The notes under the pieces: model-generated
The model's input: only the letters and a program-made list of their open reading frames with translations
Databases searched by the model: none
What the model was told of the DNA's origin: nothing
Assembly (NCBI RefSeq): GCF_003205195.1
Contig: NZ_QJRY01000014.1
Span: 1-56,910, forward strand
DNA length: 56,910 nt
From: Peteryoungia wuzhouensis
Lineage (GTDB): Bacteria > Pseudomonadota > Alphaproteobacteria > Rhizobiales > Rhizobiaceae
Direction: 5' to 3'
Part shown: positions 23,252 through 32,121 of the stretch, piece by piece
Layout of the letters: every line of letters starts with the position of its first letter
Numbering within the stretch: position 1 is the stretch's first letter
Program-made: the position numbers and the translations under genes

Positions 23252-24922
23252 TCAGGCCTGGAATGTGATGCGACCGTCGCAAATCGTGACGGCAGGGCGG
23301 ACCGTGTCCATGATCTGGTCGGCGGCGACGGCTTCGATGTCTTTGGTGAGGACCACGACATCGGCCAGATATCCAGGCTTCAGCACACCCTTGCGGTCTT
23401 CCATGAATTCCACCCAGGCGCCGATCGCAGTATAGGCTTCCAGCGCTTCCTCCAGCGTGAAGCGCTGGTCCTTCAGGCCCTCCTTCCAGGGCTTGCGGGT
23501 CAGCGCATCCTGGATGCACTGGAAGGGCGAGACCGGCGAAACCGGCCAGTCGGATGCGAAGACGACAGGGGCGCCGGCTTCCTTCATCGTCCGCCAGGCA
23601 TAGGCGTAGTCCCAGCGGTCCTCGCCGATCTTTGCCGGCGTCGGCTCGGCCGGGAAGCAGGTGCCGCCGGGATAGTGCACCGGCTGCATGGAGGCGACGA
23701 TGCCGAATTCTGCAAAGCGCGGGATGTCGTCGGGATGGATGATCTCGATATGCTCGATGCGGTGGCGATTGTCCTGCTTGCCGTTCGCCTTCACGGCGGC
23801 CTCGTAGCCATCCAGTGTCTGGCGGATGGCAGCACTGCCGATCGCATGCACCGCGACCTGCAGGCCGAGCGCATCGGCCTTTGTGGCGATCGCGTTGAAG
23901 GCGTCGGGCGTGAAAAGCGGCTCGAAGGTGTATCCGGGACGGTCGCCATATCCCTCCAGCATGTAGGCCGTCTGGCTGTCGAGAACGCCGTCCATGAAGA
24001 CCTTGACGAAATCGCCGCGCAGCATGTCGGTCGCAAATTCCTTCTTCCACTCGGCAGCCTTGTCGAGGTCGGACAGCGGCATGAAGTTCTTCATGTGGTA
24101 GGGAATGCGCATGCGGCAGGGGAGCTCGCCCGCCAGTTCCAGGTCCCGCATCAGGCGCAGCTGGTAGTGGTTGCCGTCGAAGTTCTGGATCGAGGTGACG
24201 CCCCAGGAAGCGCAGTATTCGAGGCCCGCCTTCAGGATCGATCGGTCCAGCGCATATTGCTCCGGCGTGACGTGTTCCGGGTCCATGCCGGTGCCCATGC
24301 CGAGTTCTTCGCGACCGCCGGTCGAGGCGAGTGCGGCAACCGGACCGAAGGCGTTTCCTTCGCGGAGCTCGCCGTTGGCCAGGCCATCCGGGCCCATGAC
24401 GACCTCATTGCCCACGCCGACATCCTTGCCCTGCAGAAGACCGGCCTGTTCCAGCGCCATGCTGTTGGCCCAGGCGGTGTGATGATCGGGCGCGAACATC
24501 ATGAAGGGACGATCCGGGAGGATGGCATCGAGATGATGGCGGGTGCAGGGCTCGGTCAGCGAAATGATCGAATAGTCGGCGGAGAACCCCATCAGCAGCG
24601 GTTCGTCCGGGTTCTTTGCGGCATAGTCGAGGATCGCGGATTTCAGCGCCTCGAAGCCCAGCACGCCGTGGAGGTTGAGCTGGCGCAGCGACACCGATCC
24701 CGGGAAGATGTGCATATGGGCCTCGTTGAAGCCGGGCATCACGGTCGCGCCCCTGGCGTCGATCCGCTGCGTGTTCGAACCGGCCAGAGCGTTCACCTCC
24801 GCTTCGCTGCCGACCGCAAGAATGCGGTTGCCGGCAAGGGCCACGGCTTCGGCGCGCGGAGCTGCCTTGTCCATGGTCAGCACGCGGCCATTGGTGATGA
24901 TGATGTCTGCAGTCACTGCCAT
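23252..24922 (-). CDS. YtcJ-type metal-dependent amidohydrolase (copy 2)
   Basis: A 556-residue paralogue of the previous gene, with the same blocks in the same order (NEAHMHIFPGSVSL, FVKVFMDGVLDSQTAYM, HAIGSAAIRQTLDGYEA, IEHIEIIHPDDIPRF, FASDWPVSPVSPFQCI). By eye clearly more than half of residues are identical, so this is a tandem duplication. One visible difference is HAIGSAAIR where copy 1 has HAIGDGAVR. ATG 24922 is preceded by GAGG; ATG 24943 is an alternative. It lies 17 bp after the serine hydrolase stop, within the operon. Confidence 0.85.
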   Translation of the reverse strand: MAVTADIIITNGRVLTMDKAAPRAEAVALAGNRILAVGSEAEVNALAGSNTQRIDARGATVMPGFNEAHMHIFPGSVSLRQLNLHGVLGFEALKSAILDYAAKNPDEPLLMGFSADYSIISLTEPCTRHHLDAILPDRPFMMFAPDHHTAWANSMALEQAGLLQGKDVGVGNEVVMGPDGLANGELREGNAFGPVAALASTGGREELGMGTGMDPEHVTPEQYALDRSILKAGLEYCASWGVTSIQNFDGNHYQLRLMRDLELAGELPCRMRIPYHMKNFMPLSDLDKAAEWKKEFATDMLRGDFVKVFMDGVLDSQTAYMLEGYGDRPGYTFEPLFTPDAFNAIATKADALGLQVAVHAIGSAAIRQTLDGYEAAVKANGKQDNRHRIEHIEIIHPDDIPRFAEFGIVASMQPVHYPGGTCFPAEPTPAKIGEDRWDYAYAWRTMKEAGAPVVFASDWPVSPVSPFQCIQDALTRKPWKEGLKDQRFTLEEALEAYTAIGAWVEFMEDRKGVLKPGYLADVVVLTKDIEAVAADQIMDTVRPAVTICDGRITFQA

Positions 24923-24939
24923 TTCGGTATCCTCTGATT

Positions 24940-26121
24940 TCATGCGGTCCAGGCGCAGAGCGCGCGGAAGAATGCGAAGTTGTCGTGTTTCAGTTCGTCG
25001 TCGAGCGGGTTCGGCTGCGACGAAAGCTTGACGATGACGGTCTCGGTGGAGGGATCGACATAGAGCCACTGACCGTGAATGCCGATCGCGCAGAAGGCAC
25101 CGTCGGCTTCACCCGACTGGTACCATTGGCTGCGATAGCGGCCGTTGGGGAAGAAATTCGATTTGCCGTCGACCCAGGCCTGATGGTCGCCCGCCGTCAG
25201 CATATCCTTGAGCCAGGTTTCGGAGATGATGCGGCGACCATCGACCGTGCCGCCGTTCCGGAGCATCTCTCCGACCCTGGCAAGGTCACGGGCGGTGACG
25301 GAAATGCCGCCGGCTGCACGTGCCGTGCCCTCGGCGTCCACCGTCACGCTCGCATGATGCCGGGCGCCAAGCGGTTTCCACAGGCGTTCCGACAGCACCT
25401 GGGCATAACGCTCGCCGGTTGCGCGCTCGATCAGCACGCCGAGCAGGTCCGAGTTCGGCGACGCGTAGAAATGCGCGCCGCCATGGGCATGGGCGTCCTT
25501 TTGCAGTGTCATCAGGAAAGCGAGCAGCGTTTCGTTCGGTCGTGCCGGGTCCGCCGGATTCCAGAGCGTGGCGCGGCGGTAGCGCGCATAGGCGCCGTCG
25601 GTGTTCAGATAGGCCTCGTCGAAGGCGAGGCTGACGCGCATGTCGAGCACATCGCGGATGGAGCAATCGCCATAGGCGGATCCACTCGCCTCCGGCAGAA
25701 GGCTGGTGACCGGGGCGTTCGGGTCGATGAGGCCGTCAGCTTCCAGCGTCGCCATGGCGAGCGCCGTCAAGGACTTGCTGATCGAGAAAACGATGTGGCG
25801 CTGGTCGACGCCGGCATGAGGCGCATAGTGCTCGGCAACGATCCTGCCGGCCTTCATCAAAACGAAGGCGTCTGTGTGGGCATAGTCGAGATAGGAGCCG
25901 ACATCGGCCTGTCCTGCAAGGCCCTGCGGAAGTGCCTGGCGCAGGAGGTCGGACGCAACAGGCGCCCCCTCCGGTCTCTCGGCGGTTGCCGCGATCGTGG
26001 TGCTCGGCACCACTTCTTCGGCGTGGCCGAAGCTGAAGCGGCTGAACGGCTCCGTCCGCCAGTTGGCAAGCGTCAGGGCATTTCTTTCGAAACCATAGGT
26101 TTCGGCAAAACGCGTTGTCAT
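24940..26121 (-). CDS. Beta-lactamase-fold serine hydrolase, NylB-like
   Basis: A 393-residue cytosolic hydrolase of the class C beta-lactamase/esterase superfamily. Catalytic S113-x-x-K116 sits in FSISKSLTALAMATLEADGL; FYASPNSDLLGVLIERATGE carries the Tyr-x-Asn-like element; GISVTARDLARVGEMLRNGG is the conserved late block. Length and Ser position closely match 6-aminohexanoate-dimer hydrolase (NylB, 392 residues, Ser112/Lys115), which cleaves linear amides. No signal peptide. It lies between the periplasmic binding protein and the amidohydrolases of the operon, so it probably attacks the imported compound. Confidence 0.82.
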   Translation of the reverse strand: MTTRFAETYGFERNALTLANWRTEPFSRFSFGHAEEVVPSTTIAATAERPEGAPVASDLLRQALPQGLAGQADVGSYLDYAHTDAFVLMKAGRIVAEHYAPHAGVDQRHIVFSISKSLTALAMATLEADGLIDPNAPVTSLLPEASGSAYGDCSIRDVLDMRVSLAFDEAYLNTDGAYARYRRATLWNPADPARPNETLLAFLMTLQKDAHAHGGAHFYASPNSDLLGVLIERATGERYAQVLSERLWKPLGARHHASVTVDAEGTARAAGGISVTARDLARVGEMLRNGGTVDGRRIISETWLKDMLTAGDHQAWVDGKSNFFPNGRYRSQWYQSGEADGAFCAIGIHGQWLYVDPSTETVIVKLSSQPNPLDDELKHDNFAFFRALCAWTA

Positions 26122-26139
26122 CCGTGAATGCTCCCCCTG

Positions 26140-26162
26140 CGGGAGGGCCGGTAGCCCTCCCG
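26140..26162 (-). other. Intercistronic hairpin downstream of the binding-protein gene
   Basis: CGGGAGGGC / GCCCTCCCG with five-base loop. On the transcribed minus strand no T-run follows, so it is more likely an mRNA-stabilising or partial-attenuation stem favouring high binding-protein expression than a full terminator. Confidence 0.6.
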
Positions 26163-26196
26163 TTTTTTCTTTTCTTGGTTCGGTGTCGGATCGAGC

Positions 26197-27237
26197 TTAC
26201 TTCTGAATTTCGGTCCAGATCTTGGTGTAAAGCTGCTGCACGTCCGGCTCGCAGGTCAGCAGGAATTCGCCGGCCTTTTCCATGTCAGCGGGAATGACGA
26301 GTTCCGGCGCATCCTTCATGGCCGCATCCATGAATTCTTCCGAGCCCTTGATGCCGTTGGCGTATTTGGCGAAGTTCGAAAGCATGGCTGCGTTTTCCGG
26401 CGCCATGATGAAGTTCAGGAAGGCCTTGGCGTTGTCAGGGTTCTTCGCGTCCTTCAGGATCGCCGCGCTGTCCATGAACACGGGGAAACCTTCCTTCGGA
26501 TAACCGAACTTGATGTCCGGGTTCTTCAGGCGCGAGCGCATGATGGCGCCGTTCCAATAGTAGACGCCGGAATAGTCGCCGTTCGGCAGCTTGTCGGTGA
26601 CGCTGTAATCCATGGCGAGCCACTTGGACTTGGCTTCCACCAGCTTGTCACGCACCTTGCGCAGCACGTCCTTGTCCGTCGTGCACCAGTTCCCGCCGAA
26701 ATATTTGATGGTGGCGAACAGCACATCGTTCATTTCCGGGGTGACGTTGATCTTGCCGACCAGCTCTTCCGGCGGATCGAGGAAGACGGCTGAGGTGTTG
26801 ATGTCGCCGCCATAGACCTTGGTGTTGACGCCGATGCCGGTCACGCCCCACTGCCACGGAACGGAATAGTGGCGACCCGGATCCCAGGCGACGTCGACCC
26901 AGCGCGGATCGACATTCTTGAAATTCTCCATCTGGTCCGGACGGGACTCCAGGAGCAGGCCTTCGTTGATCCAGATCGGCATGTAGTTCGCGGAGGGAAC
27001 GACGATGTCGAAGCCATGACCGCCGGCGCGCACCTTGGCGAGTGCGGTGTCGTTGGAATCGTAGTCGGTGACCGTCACCTTGACGTCAAACTGCTGCTCG
27101 AACTTCTTGATCATCTCGGGGCTGGTGTAGTCCCCCCAGTTGTAGATGTTGAGTTCGCCTGCGGCCGATGCTGCGCCGGCAAGGCTTAACAGCGTGAGCG
27201 TGGCGATCGCCGTCGTCGTCATCCATTTCATTGTCAT
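26197..27237 (-). CDS. Periplasmic polyamine-type ABC substrate-binding protein (PotD/PotF-like)
   Basis: A 346-residue binding protein with a Sec signal peptide ending around TLLSLAGAASAAGEL. The mature start ELNIYNWGDYTSPEMIKKFE and the VRAGGHGFDIVVPSANYM block are hallmarks of spermidine/putrescine-binding proteins. VPWQWGVTGIGVNTKVYGG and NPDNAKAFLNFIMAPENAAM also fit. Actual ligand may be another cationic amine or amino-acid derivative. AGAGGAACGGAGA precedes the start. Third-position partner of the PotABC-like genes upstream in the same operon. Confidence 0.9.
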   Translation of the reverse strand: MTMKWMTTTAIATLTLLSLAGAASAAGELNIYNWGDYTSPEMIKKFEQQFDVKVTVTDYDSNDTALAKVRAGGHGFDIVVPSANYMPIWINEGLLLESRPDQMENFKNVDPRWVDVAWDPGRHYSVPWQWGVTGIGVNTKVYGGDINTSAVFLDPPEELVGKINVTPEMNDVLFATIKYFGGNWCTTDKDVLRKVRDKLVEAKSKWLAMDYSVTDKLPNGDYSGVYYWNGAIMRSRLKNPDIKFGYPKEGFPVFMDSAAILKDAKNPDNAKAFLNFIMAPENAAMLSNFAKYANGIKGSEEFMDAAMKDAPELVIPADMEKAGEFLLTCEPDVQQLYTKIWTEIQK

Positions 27238-27273
27238 TCTCCGTTCCTCTCTGTTTTTAAGTCGTTGTCAGGC

Positions 27274-28077
27274 TTACGGCTTGCGCCGGTTGATGAAGAA
27301 GAAGGCCACGATCAACACCGTCGACAGCGCCAGGAAGATGCTGGCGATGGCATTGATCTCCGGCGTCGCCTCACGCCGGATCTGGCCGAGCATGTAGGTG
27401 GGCAGAGTGTCCTGCCCACCGGACTTGACGAATTCCGTGATGACGACGTCGTCGAGCGAGATCACGAAAGCGAGCATGAAGCCGGCGATGATGGCGGGGC
27501 GCAGCAGCGGCAAGGTGACGAAGCGGAAGGCCCGCCAGGGCGTGGCATAGAGGTCGGCTGCAGCCCGCTCCAGGGTCAGGTCCATGCTTTCCAGCCGTGC
27601 CCGGATGGGGAGATAGGCGAAGGGGATGCAGAAGGCCGTGTGCGCCATGATCAGGTAGCCGAGGCCGGAATAGCCGGTCCAGACCTTGATGCGCGAGAAG
27701 ACGATGAGCAGGGCCACGGCGGTGACGATTTCCGGCACCATCAGCGGCTGGTTGATTGCCGCATATTTCAGCGTCAGGCCGCGATAACCTTCCGTCCGGG
27801 TGGTCGCGAGTGCGGCCATGGTCGCGACGATGGTCGAGATGGCGGCGGCCCAGAGGGCAATGACCAGCGAGCGGATCGCAGCATCCTGAACCGCAGTGTT
27901 GTGCCAGGCGACGACGAACCAACGCATCGAGAACCCGCCCCAGACCGCCAGACTTTCATTGGCGTTGAAGGCATAGGCCACGAGCGCTGCGATCGGCAGG
28001 TAGAGCGCGAAGAAGGTGAAGAGGGCAATCAGGCCGAAGCCCGGTTGACTGCGGATGTCGAAACGGCGCTCAGACAT
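27274..28077 (-). CDS. ABC transporter permease, PotC-type
   Basis: A 267-residue inner-membrane permease with six predicted helices. The PotC pattern is seen in VAYAFNANESLAVWGGFSMR, the coupling loop ERAAADLYATPWRAFRFVTL and ISLDDVVITEFVKSGGQDTL. Start placed at ATG 28077 with GGGAG upstream; this overlaps the PotB-like gene by eight bases. An earlier ATG at 28110 lacks a ribosome site. Confidence 0.92.
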   Translation of the reverse strand: MSERRFDIRSQPGFGLIALFTFFALYLPIAALVAYAFNANESLAVWGGFSMRWFVVAWHNTAVQDAAIRSLVIALWAAAISTIVATMAALATTRTEGYRGLTLKYAAINQPLMVPEIVTAVALLIVFSRIKVWTGYSGLGYLIMAHTAFCIPFAYLPIRARLESMDLTLERAAADLYATPWRAFRFVTLPLLRPAIIAGFMLAFVISLDDVVITEFVKSGGQDTLPTYMLGQIRREATPEINAIASIFLALSTVLIVAFFFINRRKP

Positions 28078-28999
28078 GTCCGGCTCCCGACTTGGATGCG
28101 TTGCGGACATAGAAGAGCAGGGCCAGCATCACGATGACCATCAGCGTGATCGACATGGCCGCACCCAGCGGCCAGTTGCGGCCCGCACCGAACTGCATCT
28201 CGATCAGATTGCCGAGCATCATGTTCTTGCCGCCACCCAGCACGCGCGGAATGACATAGGCGCCGAGCGAGGGAATGAAGACGAGGATCGATCCGGCGAT
28301 CAGGCCCGGCTTCACCAGAGGGATGACGATCCGCCAGAGCACCTGCAGCCGGTTGGCATAGAGATCGTAACCGGCCTCCACGAGGCGGAAATCCAGTTTC
28401 TCGATCGAGGCGTAGAGCGGCAGGACCATTAGCGGCAGGTAGACATAGGTCATGCCGAGCAGGGTCGCCGTGTCCGTGTAGATGATCTGCAGGGGGCTCT
28501 TGATGACACCGAGCCACATCAGCACGTTGTTGACGATGCCCTCGTTGCGGATCACCTGCTGCATGGCGAAGGTGCGGATCAGCAGGTTCGTCCAGAACGG
28601 GATGGTGATCAGGAAAACCCACATTTCCCGGCTTTTTGCAGGCCGTGTGGCGATGAAATAGGCGGTGGGAAAGCCGAGGATCAGCGTGAGGATGGTGGTG
28701 TAGAAGGAGAGTTTCAGCGACCGCCAGATGATCGAGACATGGGCACTGGCGAGACCGAAGGTATCGTCGAAGATGTCACGTTCGAAGAAAACCGAGAACC
28801 AGCCATCCAGCGAGAACTGCCAGGGCTTCACGTCGCCATAGTCTCCCTTCACCAGGAAGGAATAGACCAGCATGACGAAGAGCGGGCCGATGGCCGCGAC
28901 CAGGATGATGAGAAGCGCGGGGAGGCTCAGGAGCCAACGGTTTCGGATGTCGCGCGATTTGGCATTTTCGGGGGCCGTTCGGATCGCGCTCATGGTCAA
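28070..28999 (-). CDS. ABC transporter permease, PotB-type
   Basis: A 309-residue permease with six helices, a cytosolic lead-in of about 25 residues, and the coupling loop EAGYDLYANRLQVLWRIVIP followed by FIPSLGAYVIPRVLGGGKNM, diagnostic of PotB proteins. Its ATG overlaps the stop of the ATPase gene by four bases and its end overlaps the PotC-like start, so the three transporter genes are tightly coupled. Confidence 0.93.
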   Translation of the reverse strand: MTMSAIRTAPENAKSRDIRNRWLLSLPALLIILVAAIGPLFVMLVYSFLVKGDYGDVKPWQFSLDGWFSVFFERDIFDDTFGLASAHVSIIWRSLKLSFYTTILTLILGFPTAYFIATRPAKSREMWVFLITIPFWTNLLIRTFAMQQVIRNEGIVNNVLMWLGVIKSPLQIIYTDTATLLGMTYVYLPLMVLPLYASIEKLDFRLVEAGYDLYANRLQVLWRIVIPLVKPGLIAGSILVFIPSLGAYVIPRVLGGGKNMMLGNLIEMQFGAGRNWPLGAAMSITLMVIVMLALLFYVRNASKSGAGHV

Positions 29000-30096
29000 T
29001 CCTTCAGGATCTGCGCGACATCGTCGCTGACGAGGATGCCGACCGGTTGTCCCTCCGCATGACCGCAGGCACCGCTGCGGCTGTTCTGCTGGCGCACCGT
29101 GAACAGCGATCCGCCTTCGAGCCGGACGTTGATGTTGGTGTCCGTGCCCAGATAGACGACGCTCTCGACCGTGCCCTGCAGGGTGGCCTCGGGCGAGGGG
29201 GCGACGATCTCGGCATGTTCAGGGCGGATGACGATGGTGACCTTGCCCGAGGGCGTCGTCTTTTCCGGGAAGGTGGCGGGGATTTCCCGGCCCGAGCGCA
29301 GTCGGACCTTGGCTCTGTCGCCTTCCACCGATGCGACCTCGACTTCGAGGAAGTTCGTCTCGCCGATGAAGTCAGCCACGAAACGCTCGGCCGGGCGGTC
29401 GTAGATATCCCAGGGCGAGCCGACCTGGCGCAGGCTCCCCGTCGACATGACCGCGATGCGGTCCGACATGGTGAGCGCCTCTTCCTGGTCGTGGGTCACG
29501 AAGATGAAGGTGATGCCGGTCTCGGCCTGCACGCGCTTCAATTCGATCTGCATCTCCTTGCGAAGTTTATAGTCGAGCGCCGAGAGGGGCTCGTCGAGCA
29601 GCAGGACCTTCGGCTTTGGCGCCAGGGCGCGGGCAAGCGCCACGCGCTGCTGCTGGCCGCCGGAAATCTGGCTGACCTGCCGATCGCGCATCTTCGTCAT
29701 GTGCACCAGTTCAAGCATCTCGTCGACGCGCGACTTGATCTCCGCCGCCGGCTTGCCCAGCATCTTCAGGCCAAAGCCGATATTGTCGGCGACCGTCATA
29801 TGGGGGAAGAGCGCGTAGGACTGGAAGACGGTGTTGACCGGCCGCTTGAACGGCGGGAGCGGGGCGATGTCTTCGCCGTGCAGGAGAATTTCGCCTGTCG
29901 TCGGAAAATCGAAGCCGGCGATCAGCCGCAGAAGCGTGGTCTTGCCGCAGCCGGATGGCCCCAGCAAGGTGAAGAACTCATTTTCCCGGATGGTGAGAAA
30001 GATCCCGTCGAGTGCGGTGACCTTGTCGTGTCCTGATCCGTAAATGCGGCTGACGCCGCGGATCTCGATGGCTGCCTTGTCAGATGCGGAACTCAA
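28996..30096 (-). CDS. ABC transporter ATP-binding protein, PotA/PotG-type
   Basis: A 366-residue ATPase: Walker A GPSGCGKTT near residue 42, Q-loop VFQSYALFPHMTV, signature ISGGQQQRVALARAL, Walker B VLLLDEPLSALD, switch VTHDQEEALTMSD, and a C-terminal TOBE regulatory domain (IRPEHAEIVAPSPE, GTDTNINVRLEGG). The start is TTG 30096 with AGGGGG seven bases upstream. First gene of the operon that runs down to tetR at 20886. Confidence 0.93.
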   Translation of the reverse strand: MSSASDKAAIEIRGVSRIYGSGHDKVTALDGIFLTIRENEFFTLLGPSGCGKTTLLRLIAGFDFPTTGEILLHGEDIAPLPPFKRPVNTVFQSYALFPHMTVADNIGFGLKMLGKPAAEIKSRVDEMLELVHMTKMRDRQVSQISGGQQQRVALARALAPKPKVLLLDEPLSALDYKLRKEMQIELKRVQAETGITFIFVTHDQEEALTMSDRIAVMSTGSLRQVGSPWDIYDRPAERFVADFIGETNFLEVEVASVEGDRAKVRLRSGREIPATFPEKTTPSGKVTIVIRPEHAEIVAPSPEATLQGTVESVVYLGTDTNINVRLEGGSLFTVRQQNSRSGACGHAEGQPVGILVSDDVAQILKD

Positions 30097-30540
30097 GCGA
30101 TGCCCCCTGGCGTTCGGGTTATGCGCGATGGACTGCGGTGCGATCCGGCAATGGCAGGAGCTTCTGCCGACCGGGGCGCGTAATTCTGGTCACGCAAGTC
30201 GTGTGCCAGCTCGAATGCATGTGGAGCCTCCCTCCCGTTGGAGCCCGCAGACGCCCCGGAATGACAGGGTTTCTGCTGATCTCGCTCTTTGCCGACCGGT
30301 GTTCCCTTGTCTTCGGCGTCGCGGTCCGGTCGAGTCCGCGCACCTGATTTTGGGGCATGTTGCCTCTAATTTGGTCGTATGACCATTTTTATTTTTGGCT
30401 TCAGCGAAAATTTGTGCGGACCGCATGGCAGGCCTGCGGCAGGCGCTTAGCCGCCCGCTTGACACGGCTTGGCCAAGCATCCCATCGTCGGGCCATGTTG
30501 CCGGGCGCTTGCGCCGGTCCCACCTGATCCGGAGACACCC
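30097..30540. promoter_or_regulatory. Divergent control region between the Pot-type and amidase-Dpp operons
   Basis: 444 bp without a gene. The 30350-30420 part is markedly AT-rich and contains the palindrome at 30372-30385. TTGACA at 30459-30464 could be a -35 for the amidase operon, but no good -10 follows at 17 bp. The 30100-30350 part shows no recognisable element. Confidence 0.55.
30372..30385. promoter_or_regulatory. Palindromic operator candidate TGGTCGTATGACCA
   Basis: Perfect inverted repeat TGGTC-GTAT-GACCA in an AT-rich stretch. The shape resembles operators of GntR/FadR-type regulators, though the only regulator in the adjoining operons is TetR-type. It is well placed to control both divergent operons. 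Confidence 0.6.
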
Positions 30541-31980
30541 GTGACCGATCCCACCCGTCTTGGCGCCGCTGCGCTGTCCGTTTCCCTCCGGTCCGGCGCG
30601 CTCTCGGCCGAAGGGGTCATGCGCGATTATCTGGCACGGATTGAACGGCTGAACCCCCGGATCAACGCGCTCATCAGTCTGCGCTCGAACGAGGAACTGC
30701 TTGCCGAAGCGCGTTTGCTGGACCGGGAGCGGGCCGCCGGCACCATCCGGGGAGCGCTGCATGGCGTGCCGATTGCCATCAAGGATCTCAGCGAGGCGAA
30801 GGGCATCCGTTGCACGTACGGCTCTCCGCTCTACCGGGATTTCGTGCCTGATTTCGACGACATCCAGGTGGAGCGGATCCGGGCGGCAGGCGCAATCGTC
30901 ATTGGCAAGACCAATACCCCGGAATGGGGCTTCGGTTCGCACAGCTACAATCCCGTCTTCGGCGTCACCCGCAATCCGTATGACCCGGCGCAGTCGGCCG
31001 GCGGGTCGAGTGGCGGTGCGGGGGCAGCACTTGCGGCCCGGCTGGTGCCGGTCGCTGACGGCAGTGACATGATGGGGTCGCTTCGAAACCCCGCCGCCTT
31101 CAACAATGTCATCGGTTTCCGTCCGAGCTTCGGTCGCATCCCGGCGCTTCCCGGTCGGGATGCCTATCTCAATCAGCTCGCAACGCTTGGACCCATGGGC
31201 CGCAGCGTCGAAGACGTGGTGCTGCTTTTGAACATCCAGTCCGGCTTCGATCCGCGTGATCCGTCCTCCTTCGAGAGTGGACCCGTCACCATTGATCCCG
31301 ACCTTGCGCGCAAGGGCGGCCGGATCGGCTGGCTGGGTGATTTTTCCGGGTATCTGCCCTTCGAGCCGGGTGTCCTCGCGCTCAATGAAAAGGCTCTCGG
31401 TATTTTCGAAGCCATGGGTTTTTCTGTCGAGGCGGCGGCGCCCGCCTTCGATATGGAACGGCTGTGGTGGGCCTGGACGACGCTGCGCAGCGTCTTCACC
31501 GCCGGCAGCATGCGTGACACCTATGAAGATCCGGCCCGGCGGGGATCGCTCAAGCCGGAAATCCTCTATGAGGTGCGGAACGGTCTGCGGGCCTCGTCCG
31601 CCGATGTCTTCGAAGCCTCCGCCATCCGGACCGCCTGGTATCAGGCGATGCTGAAGCTCTTCGAGCGTTTCGACTATCTGATCGCACCGGCCGCACAGGT
31701 CTTCCCCTTCGATGCCGACATTCCCTGGCCGCGTGAAATCGCCGGACGCCACATGGATACCTATCACCGCTGGATGGAGGTGGTGATCGGCCCGAGCATG
31801 GCCGGCCTGCCTGTGGCAGCGCTGCCGGCCGGCTTCTCCGAGGGCGGCCTGCCGAATGGTTTCCAGCTGATCGGGCCGCCGCGAGCCGATGCGCGGGTGC
31901 TTTCCGTTGCCGCCTTTTACGAGGCGGCGACCGACTGGCTGGACCGCGTACCCTCCCTGGCGCAGGATGCTCTGGAGTAA
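30541..31980 (+). CDS. Amidase-signature family amidase
   Basis: A 479-residue amidase with the Ser-cisSer-Lys triad: Lys in VPIAIKDLSEAKGIRCTYGS, the glycine/serine stretch SAGGSSGGAGAALAAR with the cis-Ser, and the nucleophile in VADGSDMMGSLRNPAAF. VGFRPS-like block is NNVIGFRPSFGRIP. The start is GTG 30541 with CGGAG seven bases upstream. Substrate unknown; aryl-amides, cyclic amides or amino-acid amides are typical. First gene of an operon with a dipeptidase and a Dpp-type importer. Confidence 0.87.
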   Translation: MTDPTRLGAAALSVSLRSGALSAEGVMRDYLARIERLNPRINALISLRSNEELLAEARLLDRERAAGTIRGALHGVPIAIKDLSEAKGIRCTYGSPLYRDFVPDFDDIQVERIRAAGAIVIGKTNTPEWGFGSHSYNPVFGVTRNPYDPAQSAGGSSGGAGAALAARLVPVADGSDMMGSLRNPAAFNNVIGFRPSFGRIPALPGRDAYLNQLATLGPMGRSVEDVVLLLNIQSGFDPRDPSSFESGPVTIDPDLARKGGRIGWLGDFSGYLPFEPGVLALNEKALGIFEAMGFSVEAAAPAFDMERLWWAWTTLRSVFTAGSMRDTYEDPARRGSLKPEILYEVRNGLRASSADVFEASAIRTAWYQAMLKLFERFDYLIAPAAQVFPFDADIPWPREIAGRHMDTYHRWMEVVIGPSMAGLPVAALPAGFSEGGLPNGFQLIGPPRADARVLSVAAFYEAATDWLDRVPSLAQDALE

Positions 31981-32121
31981 ATCTTTTTCACTCTTGAATG
32001 GGAGGGCAATTTGGCCCTACGATTTGATGGGCTTGCCAAGCTACTGTTTATCCAGCCCCGTCGCCTCTCTCTGGGCATGGGATCCTCTCACTGACGCGAC
32101 CGAACTACGGAATTCATTTTC

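Noticed and set aside
22262..24937. An 891-codon open frame on the plus strand
   Set aside because: It is the antisense shadow of the two YtcJ-type amidohydrolase genes. Its translation is His/Gly/Arg/Asp-rich with no family motif, and the minus strand has full-length, motif-complete proteins with ribosome sites.
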